The notes beneath the pieces are model-generated. The model was not told the origin of the DNA and ran no database searches. It saw nothing but the letters and a program-made list of their open reading frames with translations. A program made the position numbers and the translations under genes. Of a stretch of 64,000 bases of DNA, positions 24,503-33,990 are shown one piece after another. Location of the stretch: the NCBI RefSeq assembly GCF_036884845.1, contig NZ_CP145732.1, positions 2,666,001-2,730,000 on the forward strand, given 5' to 3'. Within the stretch, counting starts at the first letter, position 1; each line of letters starts with the position of its first letter. The DNA is from Pseudomonas sp. MAG733B. GTDB taxonomy: Bacteria > Pseudomonadota > Gammaproteobacteria > Pseudomonadales > Pseudomonadaceae.

Positions 24503-25699
24503 TCAGATCACCTGAACGATGGCATCCGTAACGGCCTTGATGTTGCTCTGGTTCAGCGCGGCCACGCAGATGCGACCGGTGTCCAGGGCGTAGATGCCGA
24601 ACTCGTTGCGCAGACGGGTCACTTGCTCAACCGTCAGGCCGGAGTAGGAGAACATGCCACGCTGACGACCGACGAAGCTGAAATCACGCTGAGGTGCGTT
24701 TTTCGCCAGGGTGTCGACCATCTGGGTGCGCATGCCGCGAATGCGCAGGCGCATTTCGGCCAGTTCGGCTTCCCACTGAGCGCGCAGTTCCGGGCTGTTC
24801 AGCACAGCAGCGACGATGCTTGCACCGTGGGTCGGCGGGTTAGAGTAGTTGGTGCGGATCACGCGTTTGACTTGCGACAGCACGCGCGCGCTTTCTTCTT
24901 TCGATTCGCTGACGATCGACAGGGCGCCAACGCGCTCGCCGTACAGCGAGAACGATTTGGAGAACGAGCTGGACACGAAGAAGGTCAGGCCGGATTCAGC
25001 GAACAGACGTACAGCAGCGGCGTCTTCGTCGATGCCGTCGCCGAAACCTTGATAGGCCATGTCGAGGAAAGGCACGTGGCCTTTGGCTTTGACTACTTCC
25101 AGAACGTTTTTCCAGTCCTCTGGGCTCAGGTCCACGCCGGTCGGGTTGTGGCAGCAGGCGTGCAGCACAACGATCGAACCGGACGGCAGGGCGTTGAGGT
25201 CTTCCAGCAGGCCAGCACGGTTTACGTCGTGGGTCGCGGCGTCGTAGTAACGGTAGTTCTGCACCGGGAAGCCAGCGGTTTCGAACAGTGCGCGGTGGTT
25301 TTCCCAGCTCGGGTCGCTGATCGCCACAACGGCATTCGGCAACAGTTGCTTGAGGAAGTCGGCACCGATTTTCAGTGCGCCAGTACCGCCAACGGCCTGG
25401 GTGGTGATGACGCGGCCAGCAGCGATCAGCGGCGAATCATTGCCGAACAGCAGCTTTTGTACGGCCTGATCGTAGGCAGCGATGCCATCGATTGGCAGGT
25501 AGCCACGGGAAGCGTGTTGAGCGACGCGAATCGTTTCGGCTTCGACAACGGCGCGCAGGAGTGGAATTCGCCCCTCCTCGTTGCAATAAACACCGACCCC
25601 TAGGTTGACCTTATTGGTACGGGTATCGGCGTTGAATGCTTCGTTGAGGCCCAGGATTGGATCGCGTGGTGCCATTTCGACAGCGGAGAACAGGCTCAT
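24503..25699 (-). CDS. tyrB: Aromatic amino acid aminotransferase
   Basis: A 398-residue class I PLP aminotransferase of the AspC/TyrB type: it interconverts aromatic amino acids (and aspartate) with their 2-oxo acids using 2-oxoglutarate/glutamate. Visible: GVGVYCNEEGRIPLLRAV, HACCHNPTGVDLS, DMAYQGFGDG, the PLP lysine in SSSFSKSFSLYGERVG and the substrate Arg in a C-terminal GRQRGMFSYSGL. Length is exactly typical. It diverges from uvrB, an arrangement shared by pseudomonads. Specificity between TyrB, PhhC and AspC cannot be settled from motifs. Confidence 0.92.
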   Translation of the reverse strand: MSLFSAVEMAPRDPILGLNEAFNADTRTNKVNLGVGVYCNEEGRIPLLRAVVEAETIRVAQHASRGYLPIDGIAAYDQAVQKLLFGNDSPLIAAGRVITTQAVGGTGALKIGADFLKQLLPNAVVAISDPSWENHRALFETAGFPVQNYRYYDAATHDVNRAGLLEDLNALPSGSIVVLHACCHNPTGVDLSPEDWKNVLEVVKAKGHVPFLDMAYQGFGDGIDEDAAAVRLFAESGLTFFVSSSFSKSFSLYGERVGALSIVSESKEESARVLSQVKRVIRTNYSNPPTHGASIVAAVLNSPELRAQWEAELAEMRLRIRGMRTQMVDTLAKNAPQRDFSFVGRQRGMFSYSGLTVEQVTRLRNEFGIYALDTGRICVAALNQSNIKAVTDAIVQVI

Positions 25700-26035
25700 T
25701 TTTGCGGCGGCTCTGAATGGAGAATGGAGGGACGTGTCGCGCTCCAGCCGAATGCACTAGAGCGGTGCACAAACGGGGAGCTAGTATAGAGGCCATCTGC
25801 GACACATGGCGACAGACGAATCGGCTTTTCCAGTAAGTTTTTCCGATTATTTTTCGACCGTTAGTCGATTGGTGTCGTCAAAGGCTTTACGCGTTGTAGG
25901 ACGTTTGCCTTGAAAGCGATGGCAATCGGCTCCACATTGAGCGCAATCCAGTTTTTTCCTCGGGCGACATCGGTCGTTTGCGGTCTTTCTCGTTCGTGCC
26001 GGTTTTCGCCGGCAAGAGCGAACCAGAGGTAGTTC
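25700..26035. other. Divergent intergenic region tyrB/uvrB
   Basis: 336 bases without a gene. On the minus strand a TATACT -10-like hexamer lies at 25783-25788, about 85 bases before tyrB. The uvrB side shows AGAGG before its start but no LexA box (CTGTN8ACAG) that I can see, so SOS control of uvrB is not supported here. An AT-rich stretch at 25830-25860 is otherwise featureless. Confidence 0.5.
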
Positions 26036-28051
26036 ATGTCTGAATTCCAGCTAGTCACCCGCTTTGAACCCGCCGGCGATCAACCGGAAGCCATCCGTTT
26101 GATGGTCGAGGGCATTGAAGCCGGGTTGGCGCACCAGACGTTGCTCGGTGTAACCGGCTCGGGCAAGACCTTCAGCATCGCCAACGTGATCGCCCAGGTG
26201 CAGCGCCCGACGCTGGTGCTGGCGCCGAACAAGACCCTGGCGGCGCAGCTGTACGGCGAGTTCAAGGCGTTCTTCCCGAACAATGCCGTGGAGTATTTCG
26301 TTTCCTATTACGACTACTACCAGCCCGAAGCCTATGTGCCGTCCTCGGACACCTTCATCGAGAAGGATGCCTCGATCAACGATCACATCGAACAGATGCG
26401 ACTGTCGGCGACCAAGGCGCTTCTGGAGCGCAAAGACGCGATCATCGTCACCACCGTGTCGTGCATCTACGGTCTGGGCAGCCCGGAAACCTATCTGAAG
26501 ATGGTCTTGCACGTGGATCGCGGCGACCGGCTCGACCAGCGCGAACTGCTGCGACGCCTGGCCGATCTGCAATACACCCGCAACGACATGGATTTCGCCC
26601 GTGCAACCTTTCGGGTGCGCGGCGATGTGATCGATATCCATCCGGCGGAATCCGATTTCGAAGCGATCCGCATAGAACTGTTCGATGACGAAGTGGAAAG
26701 CCTGTCGGCGTTCGATCCGCTGACCGGTGAAGTCATCCGCAAACTGCCGCGCTTCACCTTTTACCCGAAGAGCCACTACGTGACGCCCCGGGAAACCCTG
26801 ATGGGGGCCGTGGAAGGGATCAAGGAGGAATTGAAGGAGCGTCTGGAATACCTGCGCTCCAACAACAAACTGGTAGAAGCCCAGCGACTGGAGCAGCGCA
26901 CGCGGTTCGATCTGGAGATGATCCTCGAACTGGGTTACTGCAACGGCATCGAAAACTACTCGCGTTACCTGTCCGGCCGCGAAGCCGGCGCACCGCCGCC
27001 GACTCTTTATGATTACCTGCCGGCAGACGCCTTGCTGGTGATCGACGAATCCCACGTCAGCGTGCCGCAGGTTGGCGCGATGTATAAAGGTGACCGCTCG
27101 CGTAAAGAGACGCTGGTCGAGTACGGCTTCCGTCTGCCGTCGGCGCTGGACAACCGGCCGATGCGTTTCGATGAATGGGAAAGCATCAGTCCGCAGACGA
27201 TTTTCGTCTCGGCGACCCCGGGCAATTACGAAGCCGAGCACGCCGGTCGCGTCATTGACATGGTGGTGCGTCCGACCGGGTTGGTTGACCCACAAATCGA
27301 GATCCGCCCGGCACTGACCCAGGTCGACGACTTGCTGTCGGAAATCGGCAAGCGCGTCGCTCTGGAAGAGCGAGTACTGGTCACCACGCTGACCAAGCGC
27401 ATGGCCGAGGATTTGACCGATTACCTGGCCGACCACGGCGTGCGCGTGCGTTACCTGCACTCGGACATCGACACCGTGGAGCGTGTGGAAATCATCCGCG
27501 ATCTGCGCCTGGGCACCTTCGATGTGCTGGTGGGGATCAACCTTCTGCGTGAAGGTCTGGACATGCCGGAAGTGTCGCTCGTGGCGATCCTCGATGCCGA
27601 CAAGGAAGGCTTCCTGCGTTCTGAGCGCTCGCTGATCCAGACCATTGGCCGGGCGGCGCGTAACCTCAACGGTCGGGCGATTCTGTATGCCGACCGGATC
27701 ACCGGTTCCATGGAGCGAGCGATCGGCGAAACCGAGCGTCGTCGTGACAAGCAGATCGCTTTCAACCTGGCCAACGGCATCACCCCGAAAGGTGTGTTCA
27801 AGGACGTTGCCGACATCATGGAAGGCGCCACCGTGCCGGGTTCGCGCAGCAAGAAGCGCAAGGGCATGGCCAAGGCCGCCGAGGAAAACGCCAGATACGA
27901 AGCGGAACTGCGCTCGCCTGGGGAGATTGCCAAGCGTATTAAAGCTCTGGAAGAGAAGATGTATCAGTTGGCCCGCGACCTAGAGTTCGAAGCGGCGGCG
28001 CAGATGCGCGATGAGATTGCCAAGATGCGTGAGCGGTTGATCACTGTTTGA
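26036..28051 (+). CDS. uvrB: Excinuclease ABC subunit B
   Basis: A 671-residue UvrB, the damage-verifying helicase-like core of nucleotide excision repair. Walker A GVTGSGKT at residues 38-45, the beta-hairpin region [21 protein letters not shown] (in parts) near 92, DEAD-like VIDESHVS, the helicase motif QTIGRAARN and the C-terminal UVR domain for UvrC contact ([24 protein letters not shown], in parts). AGAGG precedes the ATG by 6 bases. Full length and undamaged. Confidence 0.98.
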   Translation: MSEFQLVTRFEPAGDQPEAIRLMVEGIEAGLAHQTLLGVTGSGKTFSIANVIAQVQRPTLVLAPNKTLAAQLYGEFKAFFPNNAVEYFVSYYDYYQPEAYVPSSDTFIEKDASINDHIEQMRLSATKALLERKDAIIVTTVSCIYGLGSPETYLKMVLHVDRGDRLDQRELLRRLADLQYTRNDMDFARATFRVRGDVIDIHPAESDFEAIRIELFDDEVESLSAFDPLTGEVIRKLPRFTFYPKSHYVTPRETLMGAVEGIKEELKERLEYLRSNNKLVEAQRLEQRTRFDLEMILELGYCNGIENYSRYLSGREAGAPPPTLYDYLPADALLVIDESHVSVPQVGAMYKGDRSRKETLVEYGFRLPSALDNRPMRFDEWESISPQTIFVSATPGNYEAEHAGRVIDMVVRPTGLVDPQIEIRPALTQVDDLLSEIGKRVALEERVLVTTLTKRMAEDLTDYLADHGVRVRYLHSDIDTVERVEIIRDLRLGTFDVLVGINLLREGLDMPEVSLVAILDADKEGFLRSERSLIQTIGRAARNLNGRAILYADRITGSMERAIGETERRRDKQIAFNLANGITPKGVFKDVADIMEGATVPGSRSKKRKGMAKAAEENARYEAELRSPGEIAKRIKALEEKMYQLARDLEFEAAAQMRDEIAKMRERLITV

Positions 28052-28070
28052 TTTGTAGTGCCTGAGCCGG

Positions 28071-28168
28071 CCCCATCGCGAGCAAGCTCGGCTCCTACAG
28101 GTTTTGTGTCGTATGCCAATGTGGCAAGCGCCAAATAATCTGTAGGAGCCGAGCTTGCTCGCGATGGG
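28071..28168. repeat. Paired REP element (GAGC-type)
   Basis: CCCATCGCGAGCAAGCTCGG...CTCCTACAG (28071-28100) and its inverted copy TGTAGGAGCCGAGCTTGCTC...CGATGGG (28141-28168), about 40 bases apart. Fills the gap between the convergent uvrB and MFS genes. Confidence 0.88.
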
Positions 28169-28180
28169 CGCGCCTCGGTT

Positions 28181-29731
28181 TCAATGTGCCTCACCAGCCT
28201 TCAGACCGGCCGGCAATTTCTTGGTCAACAACACCGCCAGCATGCTGATCCCCAGCGCAATCCCGACAAAGTGAAACGCATCGTTGTAGGCCATGATCGA
28301 CGCCTGCTGATGAGCGATCTCACTGAGCTTGCCCAGCGCTGCGTTTTCGTTGCCCAGCCGATCCGTCAGTGACGCAATGCGCTCGGCCACCTGCGGGTTG
28401 CTCGGCACGATGGATTCGCGCAAGTAATCAAAATAGGTCTTGGTTCGCGCATCCAGCAGCGTCGCGAGGAGGGCGATGCCGATGGCGCCGCCGAGGTTAC
28501 GCAGGATGTTGAACAGGCTCGACGCCGAACCCGCATCCTGCGGCAGGATGTATGCCGTGGCGATCAACGAAATAGTGACCATGATCAGCGGCTGGCCGAG
28601 CGCGCGGATGATCTGGATCTGATTGAACTGCGGTCCGGCGAAATCCGGATTCAATACGCCCGAAGAAAAACTCGCCAAGCCGAACAAACCAAAACCCAGC
28701 GTACACAGCCACTTCGGCGACACGTACTTCATCAGCTTGGGCACCAGCGGAATCAGGAACAGCTGCGGCACGCCCATCCACATGATCACTTCTCCGATCT
28801 GCAAGGCGTTGTAGTTCTGGATCTGCGCCAGGTAAAGCGGCAGCAGGTAGATCGAACCATACAAGCCGACACCCATCCCGATACTGGATATGCTCGACAG
28901 ACCGAAGTTTCGATTGCCGAGGATGCCGAGGTTGATCAGCGGATTGGGCTTGGAAAACTGCACGATCACGAAGGTGATCAGGCTGATCAGCGCAATGCTG
29001 CCGAGGGTCACGATCAGGTTCGATTCCAGCCAGTCCTTGCGATGGCCTTCCTCCAGAAATACCTGCAAGCAACCGAGGCCGACGCCGAGGGTGACGATGC
29101 CGGCGTAGTCGGTGCTTTTCAGCAATTCCCAATGCGCTTCTTTCTTTTCCAGGCCGTACATCAGGCCGGCGATCATGATCAGGCCGGGCGGAATGTTGAT
29201 GTAGAAGATGTATTCCCAGCCCCAGTTTTCAGTCAGCCAGCCGCCCAGAGTCGGGCCGATGGAAGGCGCGAAAGTAGCGGTCATGGCGAACATCGCCATG
29301 CCCTTGGCGCGATGGTGTTCGGGGAGTTTGATCAGCGTGAGGGTGAATGCCAGCGGAATCAGCGCGCCGCCGGTAAAGCCCTGCAAGGCGCGGAAGACGA
29401 TCATGCTTTCCAGGCTCCAGGCCATGGAACACAGCAAGGACGCGAACAGGAACCCGAGGGACACCCACACCGCCAGCCGACGCGCCGACAGCAACTGAAC
29501 CAGCCACGCGGTCAGCGGGATCATGATGATTTCCGCCACCAGATACGAGGTGGAAATCCACGAGCCTTCTTCCAGCGTTGCCGACAGTGCGCCCTGAATA
29601 TCCTTGAGCGACGAGTTGGTGATCTGGATATCCAGCACCGCCATGAAGGCGCCGAGCATCACACTCATCACCGCAATCCAGTCCCGCCGCGTCGGTTCAC
29701 CGACGGGGCGGATCAGTTGATCACCGGCCAT
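28181..29731 (-). CDS. DHA2-family MFS multidrug efflux permease (EmrB/QacA type)
   Basis: A 516-residue inner-membrane protein with about 14 hydrophobic segments. Signatures: VMLGAFMAVLDIQITNSSLKDIQGAL in TM1 (motif D1), STSYLVAEIIMIPLTAWL, and GFTGGALIPLAFTLTLI with motif C-like NWGWEYIFYINIPPG. It exports hydrophobic drugs with proton uptake and forms a tripartite pump with the adaptor encoded upstream, whose 3' end it overlaps by 11 bases. The outer membrane channel is not encoded here. Confidence 0.92.
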   Translation of the reverse strand: MAGDQLIRPVGEPTRRDWIAVMSVMLGAFMAVLDIQITNSSLKDIQGALSATLEEGSWISTSYLVAEIIMIPLTAWLVQLLSARRLAVWVSLGFLFASLLCSMAWSLESMIVFRALQGFTGGALIPLAFTLTLIKLPEHHRAKGMAMFAMTATFAPSIGPTLGGWLTENWGWEYIFYINIPPGLIMIAGLMYGLEKKEAHWELLKSTDYAGIVTLGVGLGCLQVFLEEGHRKDWLESNLIVTLGSIALISLITFVIVQFSKPNPLINLGILGNRNFGLSSISSIGMGVGLYGSIYLLPLYLAQIQNYNALQIGEVIMWMGVPQLFLIPLVPKLMKYVSPKWLCTLGFGLFGLASFSSGVLNPDFAGPQFNQIQIIRALGQPLIMVTISLIATAYILPQDAGSASSLFNILRNLGGAIGIALLATLLDARTKTYFDYLRESIVPSNPQVAERIASLTDRLGNENAALGKLSEIAHQQASIMAYNDAFHFVGIALGISMLAVLLTKKLPAGLKAGEAH

Positions 29732-30809
29732 CGTCAGCGGCGTCTTTGCTGCTCAATTTGGCGCGTTCGTTTTCCGGGGCGTCCTTGATGTTCACCTTGG
29801 CGGTGACCGACATGCCCGGGCGGATCTTGCCGCGCAGCGGGTTGTCTGCGGCGAAGGTCAGTTTGACCGGAATCCGTTGCACGACTTTGGTGAAGTTGCC
29901 GGTGGCGTTGTCTGGCGGCAACAGGCTGAACTGCGCGCCCGAGGCGGCAAACAGGCTGTCGACCCGCGCTTCGATCGGCGTGTCGCCGTAGGCATCGAAG
30001 GTCAGTTCGGCTTTCTGGCCGGGCTGCATGTGGCCGATCTGGGTTTCCTTGAAGTTGGCCTGAATCCAGATGTCTTCATCGGGCACGATCGACAGCAGGT
30101 AAGCGCCGGCCTGTACATATTGACCATTGCGCGCGGCACGCTGGCCGATCAGGCCGCTGATCGGCGCGTGGATATCACTGCGGGTCAGGTTCAGTTCAGC
30201 CTGGGCCAGATCGGCCTTGGCATTGGCTATCTGCGCGTCGAGTCGTTTGATTTCAGCGGTCAACGCGTTGACTTGCTGGCGTTGCCCTTGGGCATCCGCC
30301 TGGGCTTTGGTCAGTTGCGAGCGGGCGATGTGATTGTCGGCGGAGAGGGTGGTCACGCGCTCTTCCGAGACATAACCGGGCTTGCGCAAGGTTTCAGCGC
30401 GGGTCAGGTCGATCTGTGAGCGACCGAGGCTGGCCTGGCTGGACGCAACTTGCGCGTCGCTGGCGGCGATCAGGCTGGCCTGTTGGGTCAGCTTGCTCTG
30501 GGCTTGCAGGCGTTCGGCCTGGCGGGTGGCGAGGGTCGCGTTGGCGCGATCGACGGCGAGGCGGAAGTCATCGCCTTCGAGCCGGATCAGCAACTGGCCT
30601 TTCTCGACGTGCTGGTTGTCCTGCACCAGCACCTGGTCGATGCGCGCGCCCAACTGGCTCGACACACGGGTGATCTCGCCCTGCACATACGCGTTGTCAG
30701 TGCTTTCATAAAACCGCCCTTTAAAGAACCAATGGGCAAAGAAGCCCCCGGCAATCAGCAGGACGAGCAGCAGGAAAATGGACAGGCGACGCTTGAGTTG
30801 GGCAGGCAT
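29721..30809 (-). CDS. HlyD/EmrA-family membrane fusion protein
   Basis: A 362-residue periplasmic adaptor: a basic N-terminus, one TM anchor (LSIFLLLVLLIAGGFFAHWF), a biotinyl-lipoyl half-motif (YVQGEITRVSSQLGARIDQVLV, in parts), a long Ala/Gln-rich coiled coil (residues about 95-200) and beta-barrel domains (IHAPISGLIGQRAARNGQYV; GMSVTAKVNI). It links the MFS permease to an outer membrane channel. ATG at 30809 is preferred over a TTG two codons upstream. The region 30810-31038 is the divergent promoter area with gltX; no regulator gene sits there. Confidence 0.92.
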   Translation of the reverse strand: MPAQLKRRLSIFLLLVLLIAGGFFAHWFFKGRFYESTDNAYVQGEITRVSSQLGARIDQVLVQDNQHVEKGQLLIRLEGDDFRLAVDRANATLATRQAERLQAQSKLTQQASLIAASDAQVASSQASLGRSQIDLTRAETLRKPGYVSEERVTTLSADNHIARSQLTKAQADAQGQRQQVNALTAEIKRLDAQIANAKADLAQAELNLTRSDIHAPISGLIGQRAARNGQYVQAGAYLLSIVPDEDIWIQANFKETQIGHMQPGQKAELTFDAYGDTPIEARVDSLFAASGAQFSLLPPDNATGNFTKVVQRIPVKLTFAADNPLRGKIRPGMSVTAKVNIKDAPENERAKLSSKDAADDGR

Positions 30810-31038
30810 GGGCAAACTGTAGTCGAGAATATGTAAGGAAAGTTATCAGCAGGCGAATCTGGCATACAGCCGATAAGCGGTAAATGCCCTCGGCTGATAT
30901 TCGGCCATTCACCGCGCCATACGGGCGTTACAGACGCAACCTTGGCTTAAATGCCCTGTTCACTGGAGCCGGGCGGGGTCCGCCTGTTACCATTCGCCTC
31001 TTGTTTGCACTTTGCTTTTATTCTTTTCGAGACATGCC

Positions 31039-32520
31039 ATGACCACCGTCCGCACTCGCATCGCGCCATCGCCTACCGGGGATCCCCACGTAGGTACCGC
31101 CTACATCGCCTTGTTCAACTACTGCTTTGCCAAGCAGCATGGCGGTGAGTTCATCCTGCGGATCGAAGACACCGACCAGTTGCGTTCGACCCGCGAGTCC
31201 GAGCAGCAGATCTTCGACGCCCTGCGCTGGTTGGGTATCGACTGGAGCGAAGGCCCGGACGTCGGCGGCCCGCACGGTCCATACCGTCAGAGCGAGCGCG
31301 GCGATATTTATCAGAAGTACTGTCAGCAACTGGTCGACATGGGCCATGCCTTCCCGTGCTTCTGCACCGCCGAAGAGCTGGACCAGATGCGCGCCGAGCA
31401 AATGGCTCGCGGCGAAACCCCGCGTTACGACGGCCGCGCGCTGTTGCTGTCGAAGGAAGAAGTCGCGAGTCGCCTCGCCGCTGGCGAACCGCACGTGATC
31501 CGCATGAAGGTGCCGAGCGAAGGCGTCTGCGTGGTGCCGGACATGCTGCGTGGCGACGTGGAAATCCCGTGGGACCGCATGGACATGCAAGTCCTGATGA
31601 AGACCGACGGCCTGCCGACGTACTTCCTGGCCAACGTGGTCGACGACCACCTGATGGGCATCACCCACGTACTGCGTGGCGAAGAGTGGCTGCCATCGGC
31701 ACCGAAACTGATCCTGCTTTACGAGTACTTCGGCTGGGAACAACCGGAGCTGTGCTACATGCCGCTGCTGCGTAACCCGGACAAGAGCAAGCTGTCCAAG
31801 CGCAAGAACCCGACCTCGGTGACGTTCTACGAGCGCATGGGCTTCATGCCTGAAGCGATGCTCAACTACCTGGGCCGCATGGGCTGGTCGATGCCGGACG
31901 AGCGCGAGAAGTTCTCGTTGCAGGAGATGGTCGATAACTTCGATCTGAAGCGCGTGTCCCTCGGCGGGCCGATTTTCGACATCGAGAAACTGTCGTGGCT
32001 CAACGGCCAATGGCTGCGTGACTTGCCGGTGGAAGAGTTCGCTGCTCGGGTACAGAAGTGGGCACTCAACTCCGAATACATGATGAAGATCGCCCCGCAC
32101 GTACAAGGCCGGGTTGAAACCTTCAGCCAGGTTGCACCGCTGGCCGGTTTCTTCTTCGCCGGTGGCGTGAACCCGGATGCCAAGCTGTTCGAATCCAAGA
32201 AGCTCTCGGGCGATCAGGTTCGCCAGTTGATGCAGTTGATCCTGTGGAAGCTCGAAAGCCTGCGTCAGTGGGAAAAGGACAGCATCACCGCGACCATTCA
32301 GGCCGTGGTGGAATCCCTGGAGCTGAAGCTGCGTGACGCCATGCCGCTGATGTTCGCTGCGATCACCGGTCAGGCCAGTTCGGTTTCGGTGCTCGATGCA
32401 ATGGAAATTCTCGGGCCGGACCTGACTCGTTTCCGTCTGCGCCAGGCCATCGACTTGCTCGGTGGCGTGTCGAAGAAAGAAAACAAAGAGTGGGAAAAAC
32501 TGTTGGGCAACATTGCTTAA
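31039..32520 (+). CDS. gltX: Glutamyl-tRNA synthetase
   Basis: A 493-residue class I aminoacyl-tRNA synthetase that charges tRNA-Glu in the cytosol. HIGH-equivalent [10 protein letters not shown] at residues 10-19 and KMSKS-equivalent [11 protein letters not shown] near 250. Full length for the proteobacterial enzyme. The ATG at 31039 fits the family N-terminus ([14 protein letters not shown]); an upstream in-frame start lacks support. It lies next to two tRNA-Glu genes, its own substrates, about 350 and 640 bases downstream. Confidence 0.97.
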   Translation: MTTVRTRIAPSPTGDPHVGTAYIALFNYCFAKQHGGEFILRIEDTDQLRSTRESEQQIFDALRWLGIDWSEGPDVGGPHGPYRQSERGDIYQKYCQQLVDMGHAFPCFCTAEELDQMRAEQMARGETPRYDGRALLLSKEEVASRLAAGEPHVIRMKVPSEGVCVVPDMLRGDVEIPWDRMDMQVLMKTDGLPTYFLANVVDDHLMGITHVLRGEEWLPSAPKLILLYEYFGWEQPELCYMPLLRNPDKSKLSKRKNPTSVTFYERMGFMPEAMLNYLGRMGWSMPDEREKFSLQEMVDNFDLKRVSLGGPIFDIEKLSWLNGQWLRDLPVEEFAARVQKWALNSEYMMKIAPHVQGRVETFSQVAPLAGFFFAGGVNPDAKLFESKKLSGDQVRQLMQLILWKLESLRQWEKDSITATIQAVVESLELKLRDAMPLMFAAITGQASSVSVLDAMEILGPDLTRFRLRQAIDLLGGVSKKENKEWEKLLGNIA

Positions 32521-32535
32521 CGACGTTTGACCCCA

Positions 32536-32569
32536 TGTAGGAGCTGCCGAAGGCTGCGATCTTTTGATC
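32536..32569. repeat. Single REP element (GCTGCCGAAGGCTGCGATC type)
   Basis: TGTAGGAGCTGCCGAAGGCT followed by GCGATCTTTTGATC, the same unit that occurs twice as an inverted pair at 35320-35400 and in part at 54697. Unpaired here. Confidence 0.75.
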
Positions 32570-32659
32570 CTGTTCTTCGGCGGTACCCCGGATTTTCGGG
32601 GGAAGGCGGTAAGTGGTTGTTATGCCGACAAAAAGTTTTGATTTTTTTCAAAAATAAGT

Positions 32660-32688
32660 TTGACAGGCTTTCGATACGCCCTTAAGAT
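32660..32688 (+). promoter_or_regulatory. Sigma-70 promoter of the tRNA-Ala/Glu cluster
   Basis: TTGACA (32660-32665), a 17-base spacer and TAAGAT (32683-32688), followed by a GC-rich discriminator (TCGCCCCG) typical of stringently controlled stable-RNA promoters, and preceded by A/T-tracts like an UP element (32625-32655). The first tRNA starts 33 bases further on. Confidence 0.88.
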
Positions 32689-32721
32689 TCGCCCCGTCCT
32701 CAGCGATGACATCAACGATGA

Positions 32722-32797
<76 letters not shown>

Positions 32798-32876
32798 ATT
32801 TACACTTCAAGGCCTGGCCACACCGGCCTTGAAGCGATCAACGCTCAGCGTTGATCAGTTGTATAGAAGGGTTTGC

Positions 32877-32952
32877 GTCCCCTTCGTCTAGTGGCCTAGG
32901 ACACCGCCCTTTCACGGCGGTAACAGGGGTTCGAGTCCCCTAGGGGACGCCA
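32877..32952 (+). tRNA. tRNA-Glu (TTC), copy 1
   Basis: 76 bases with CCA: acceptor GTCCCCT/AGGGGAC, anticodon stem CCGCC/GGCGG with loop CTTTCAC and anticodon TTC, T-loop GGTTCGAGTCC. Identical to the copy at 33162. Confidence 0.97.
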
Positions 32953-33005
32953 GTTTTACAGAAGCGATGTTGCAAAATGTCGCTCCGCCGCGAGGCGAAA
33001 AATCC

Positions 33006-33081
33006 GGGGCTTTAGCTCAGCTGGGAGAGCGCCTGCATGGCATGCAGGAGGTCAGCGGTTCGATCCCGCTAAGCTCCACCA
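33006..33081 (+). tRNA. tRNA-Ala (GGC), copy 2
   Basis: 76 bases with CCA, anticodon GGC. It differs from copy 1 at several stem positions, and each change is compensated on the other arm: acceptor GGGGCTT/AAGCTCC, anticodon stem CCTGC/GCAGG. Both copies should therefore be functional. Confidence 0.97.
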
Positions 33082-33161
33082 ATTTTACAGTTCAAGGTCT
33101 GGCCACACCGGCCTTGAATCGATCAGCTCTCAGCACTGATCAGTTGTATAGAAGGTTTTGC

Positions 33162-33237
33162 GTCCCCTTCGTCTAGTGGCCTAGGACACCGCCCTTTCAC
33201 GGCGGTAACAGGGGTTCGAGTCCCCTAGGGGACGCCA
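33162..33237 (+). tRNA. tRNA-Glu (TTC), copy 2
   Basis: 76 bases with CCA, same sequence as copy 1. Last gene of the four-tRNA transcript. Confidence 0.97.
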
Positions 33238-33263
33238 CGATTACCCGCTCTGCGGGATTTTAT

Positions 33264-33294
33264 AAGGGTCATTCAATTATTGAATGGCCCTTTT
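33264..33294 (+). terminator. Rho-independent terminator of the tRNA cluster
   Basis: AAGGGTCATTCAA (33264-33276) pairs with TTGAATGGCCCTT (33280-33292, one G-T) followed by TT and a T-rich run. A smaller CCCGC/GCGGG hairpin lies directly before it. Confidence 0.85.
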
Positions 33295-33386
33295 GTTTGT
33301 CTGGCGTTTGGCCAAATCTCCCTCTTTCTTTCAAACTGTTCTTCAGACCAGCGGTCACATCCACGACTTGCAGAAAATTATTATGA

Positions 33387-33397
33387 GAATAATATTC
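33387..33397. promoter_or_regulatory. Palindrome, candidate autoregulatory operator of the TetR gene
   Basis: GAATAATATTC is a perfect palindrome 25 bases before the TetR start, with a further AATATTC half-site at 33405-33411 next to the GGAGG ribosome site. TetR regulators usually bind such sites at their own promoter. Confidence 0.5.
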
Positions 33398-33421
33398 TAG
33401 TCGTAATATTCGGAGGCAACG

Positions 33422-33961
33422 ATGAACGATAAAAAAGCTCAAACCCGCGAACGCATCCTCAAGGCCGCCAGTGCAGCGCTGATTCAGCGCGGCCCGGCCG
33501 AACCGAGCGTGGGCGAAGTGATGGGCGCAGCCGGCCTGACGGTCGGTGGCTTCTATGCGCACTTCGAAAGCAAGGACGCGATGATGCTGGAGGCCTTCAA
33601 GCAATTGCTGGGTCGCCGTCGTGACTTGATTGCCGACATGGATGCCGAGTTGACCGGTGAAGAGCGTCGCGCCTTGGTCGCTGCGTTCTATCTGTCGCGC
33701 AAGCATCGCGATTCCAGCGAGGCGGCGTGCCCGATTCCGGCCTCGATCGGTGAGCTTGGGCGTCTGCCCGAGTCCTTCCGAATCGCGCTGAACGAACACC
33801 TGGAGTTGATGGTCGCGCAGTTGGCGGCCAGTCCGGAGGACACCGACAAAGCTTTGGCCGACATGGCCTTGATGGTGGGTGGCCTGGCGCTGGCACGCGC
33901 GCTGGGGCCAGGTGATTTATCTGATCGATTGTTGCGCGCTGCCAAGACCGCGGTGCGTTGA
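33422..33961 (+). CDS. TetR-family transcriptional repressor
   Basis: A 179-residue TetR protein: N-terminal helix-turn-helix (TRERILKAASAALIQRGPAEPSVGEVMGAAGLTVGGFYAHFESKDAM, in parts) and a helical ligand-binding domain with a CPIPASIGELGR segment typical of the AcrR-like branch that controls oxidoreductase or hydrolase genes. GGAGG lies 6 bases before the ATG. It is followed after 29 bases by an alpha/beta hydrolase gene that it probably controls. Confidence 0.92.
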   Translation: MNDKKAQTRERILKAASAALIQRGPAEPSVGEVMGAAGLTVGGFYAHFESKDAMMLEAFKQLLGRRRDLIADMDAELTGEERRALVAAFYLSRKHRDSSEAACPIPASIGELGRLPESFRIALNEHLELMVAQLAASPEDTDKALADMALMVGGLALARALGPGDLSDRLLRAAKTAVR

Positions 33962-33990
33962 ATTGAAGGCGGCAGCCTGAGGATAGAGCG

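Noticed and set aside
25700..26035. LexA box controlling uvrB
   Set aside because: No CTGTN8ACAG-type sequence is visible on either strand of the intergenic region.
32570..32620. Hairpin-like CCCCGGATTTTCGGGGG after gltX as a terminator
   Set aside because: The stem is short (CCCCG/CGGGG) and is followed by GAAGGCGG, not T's. gltX may end by another route; no confident terminator was found.
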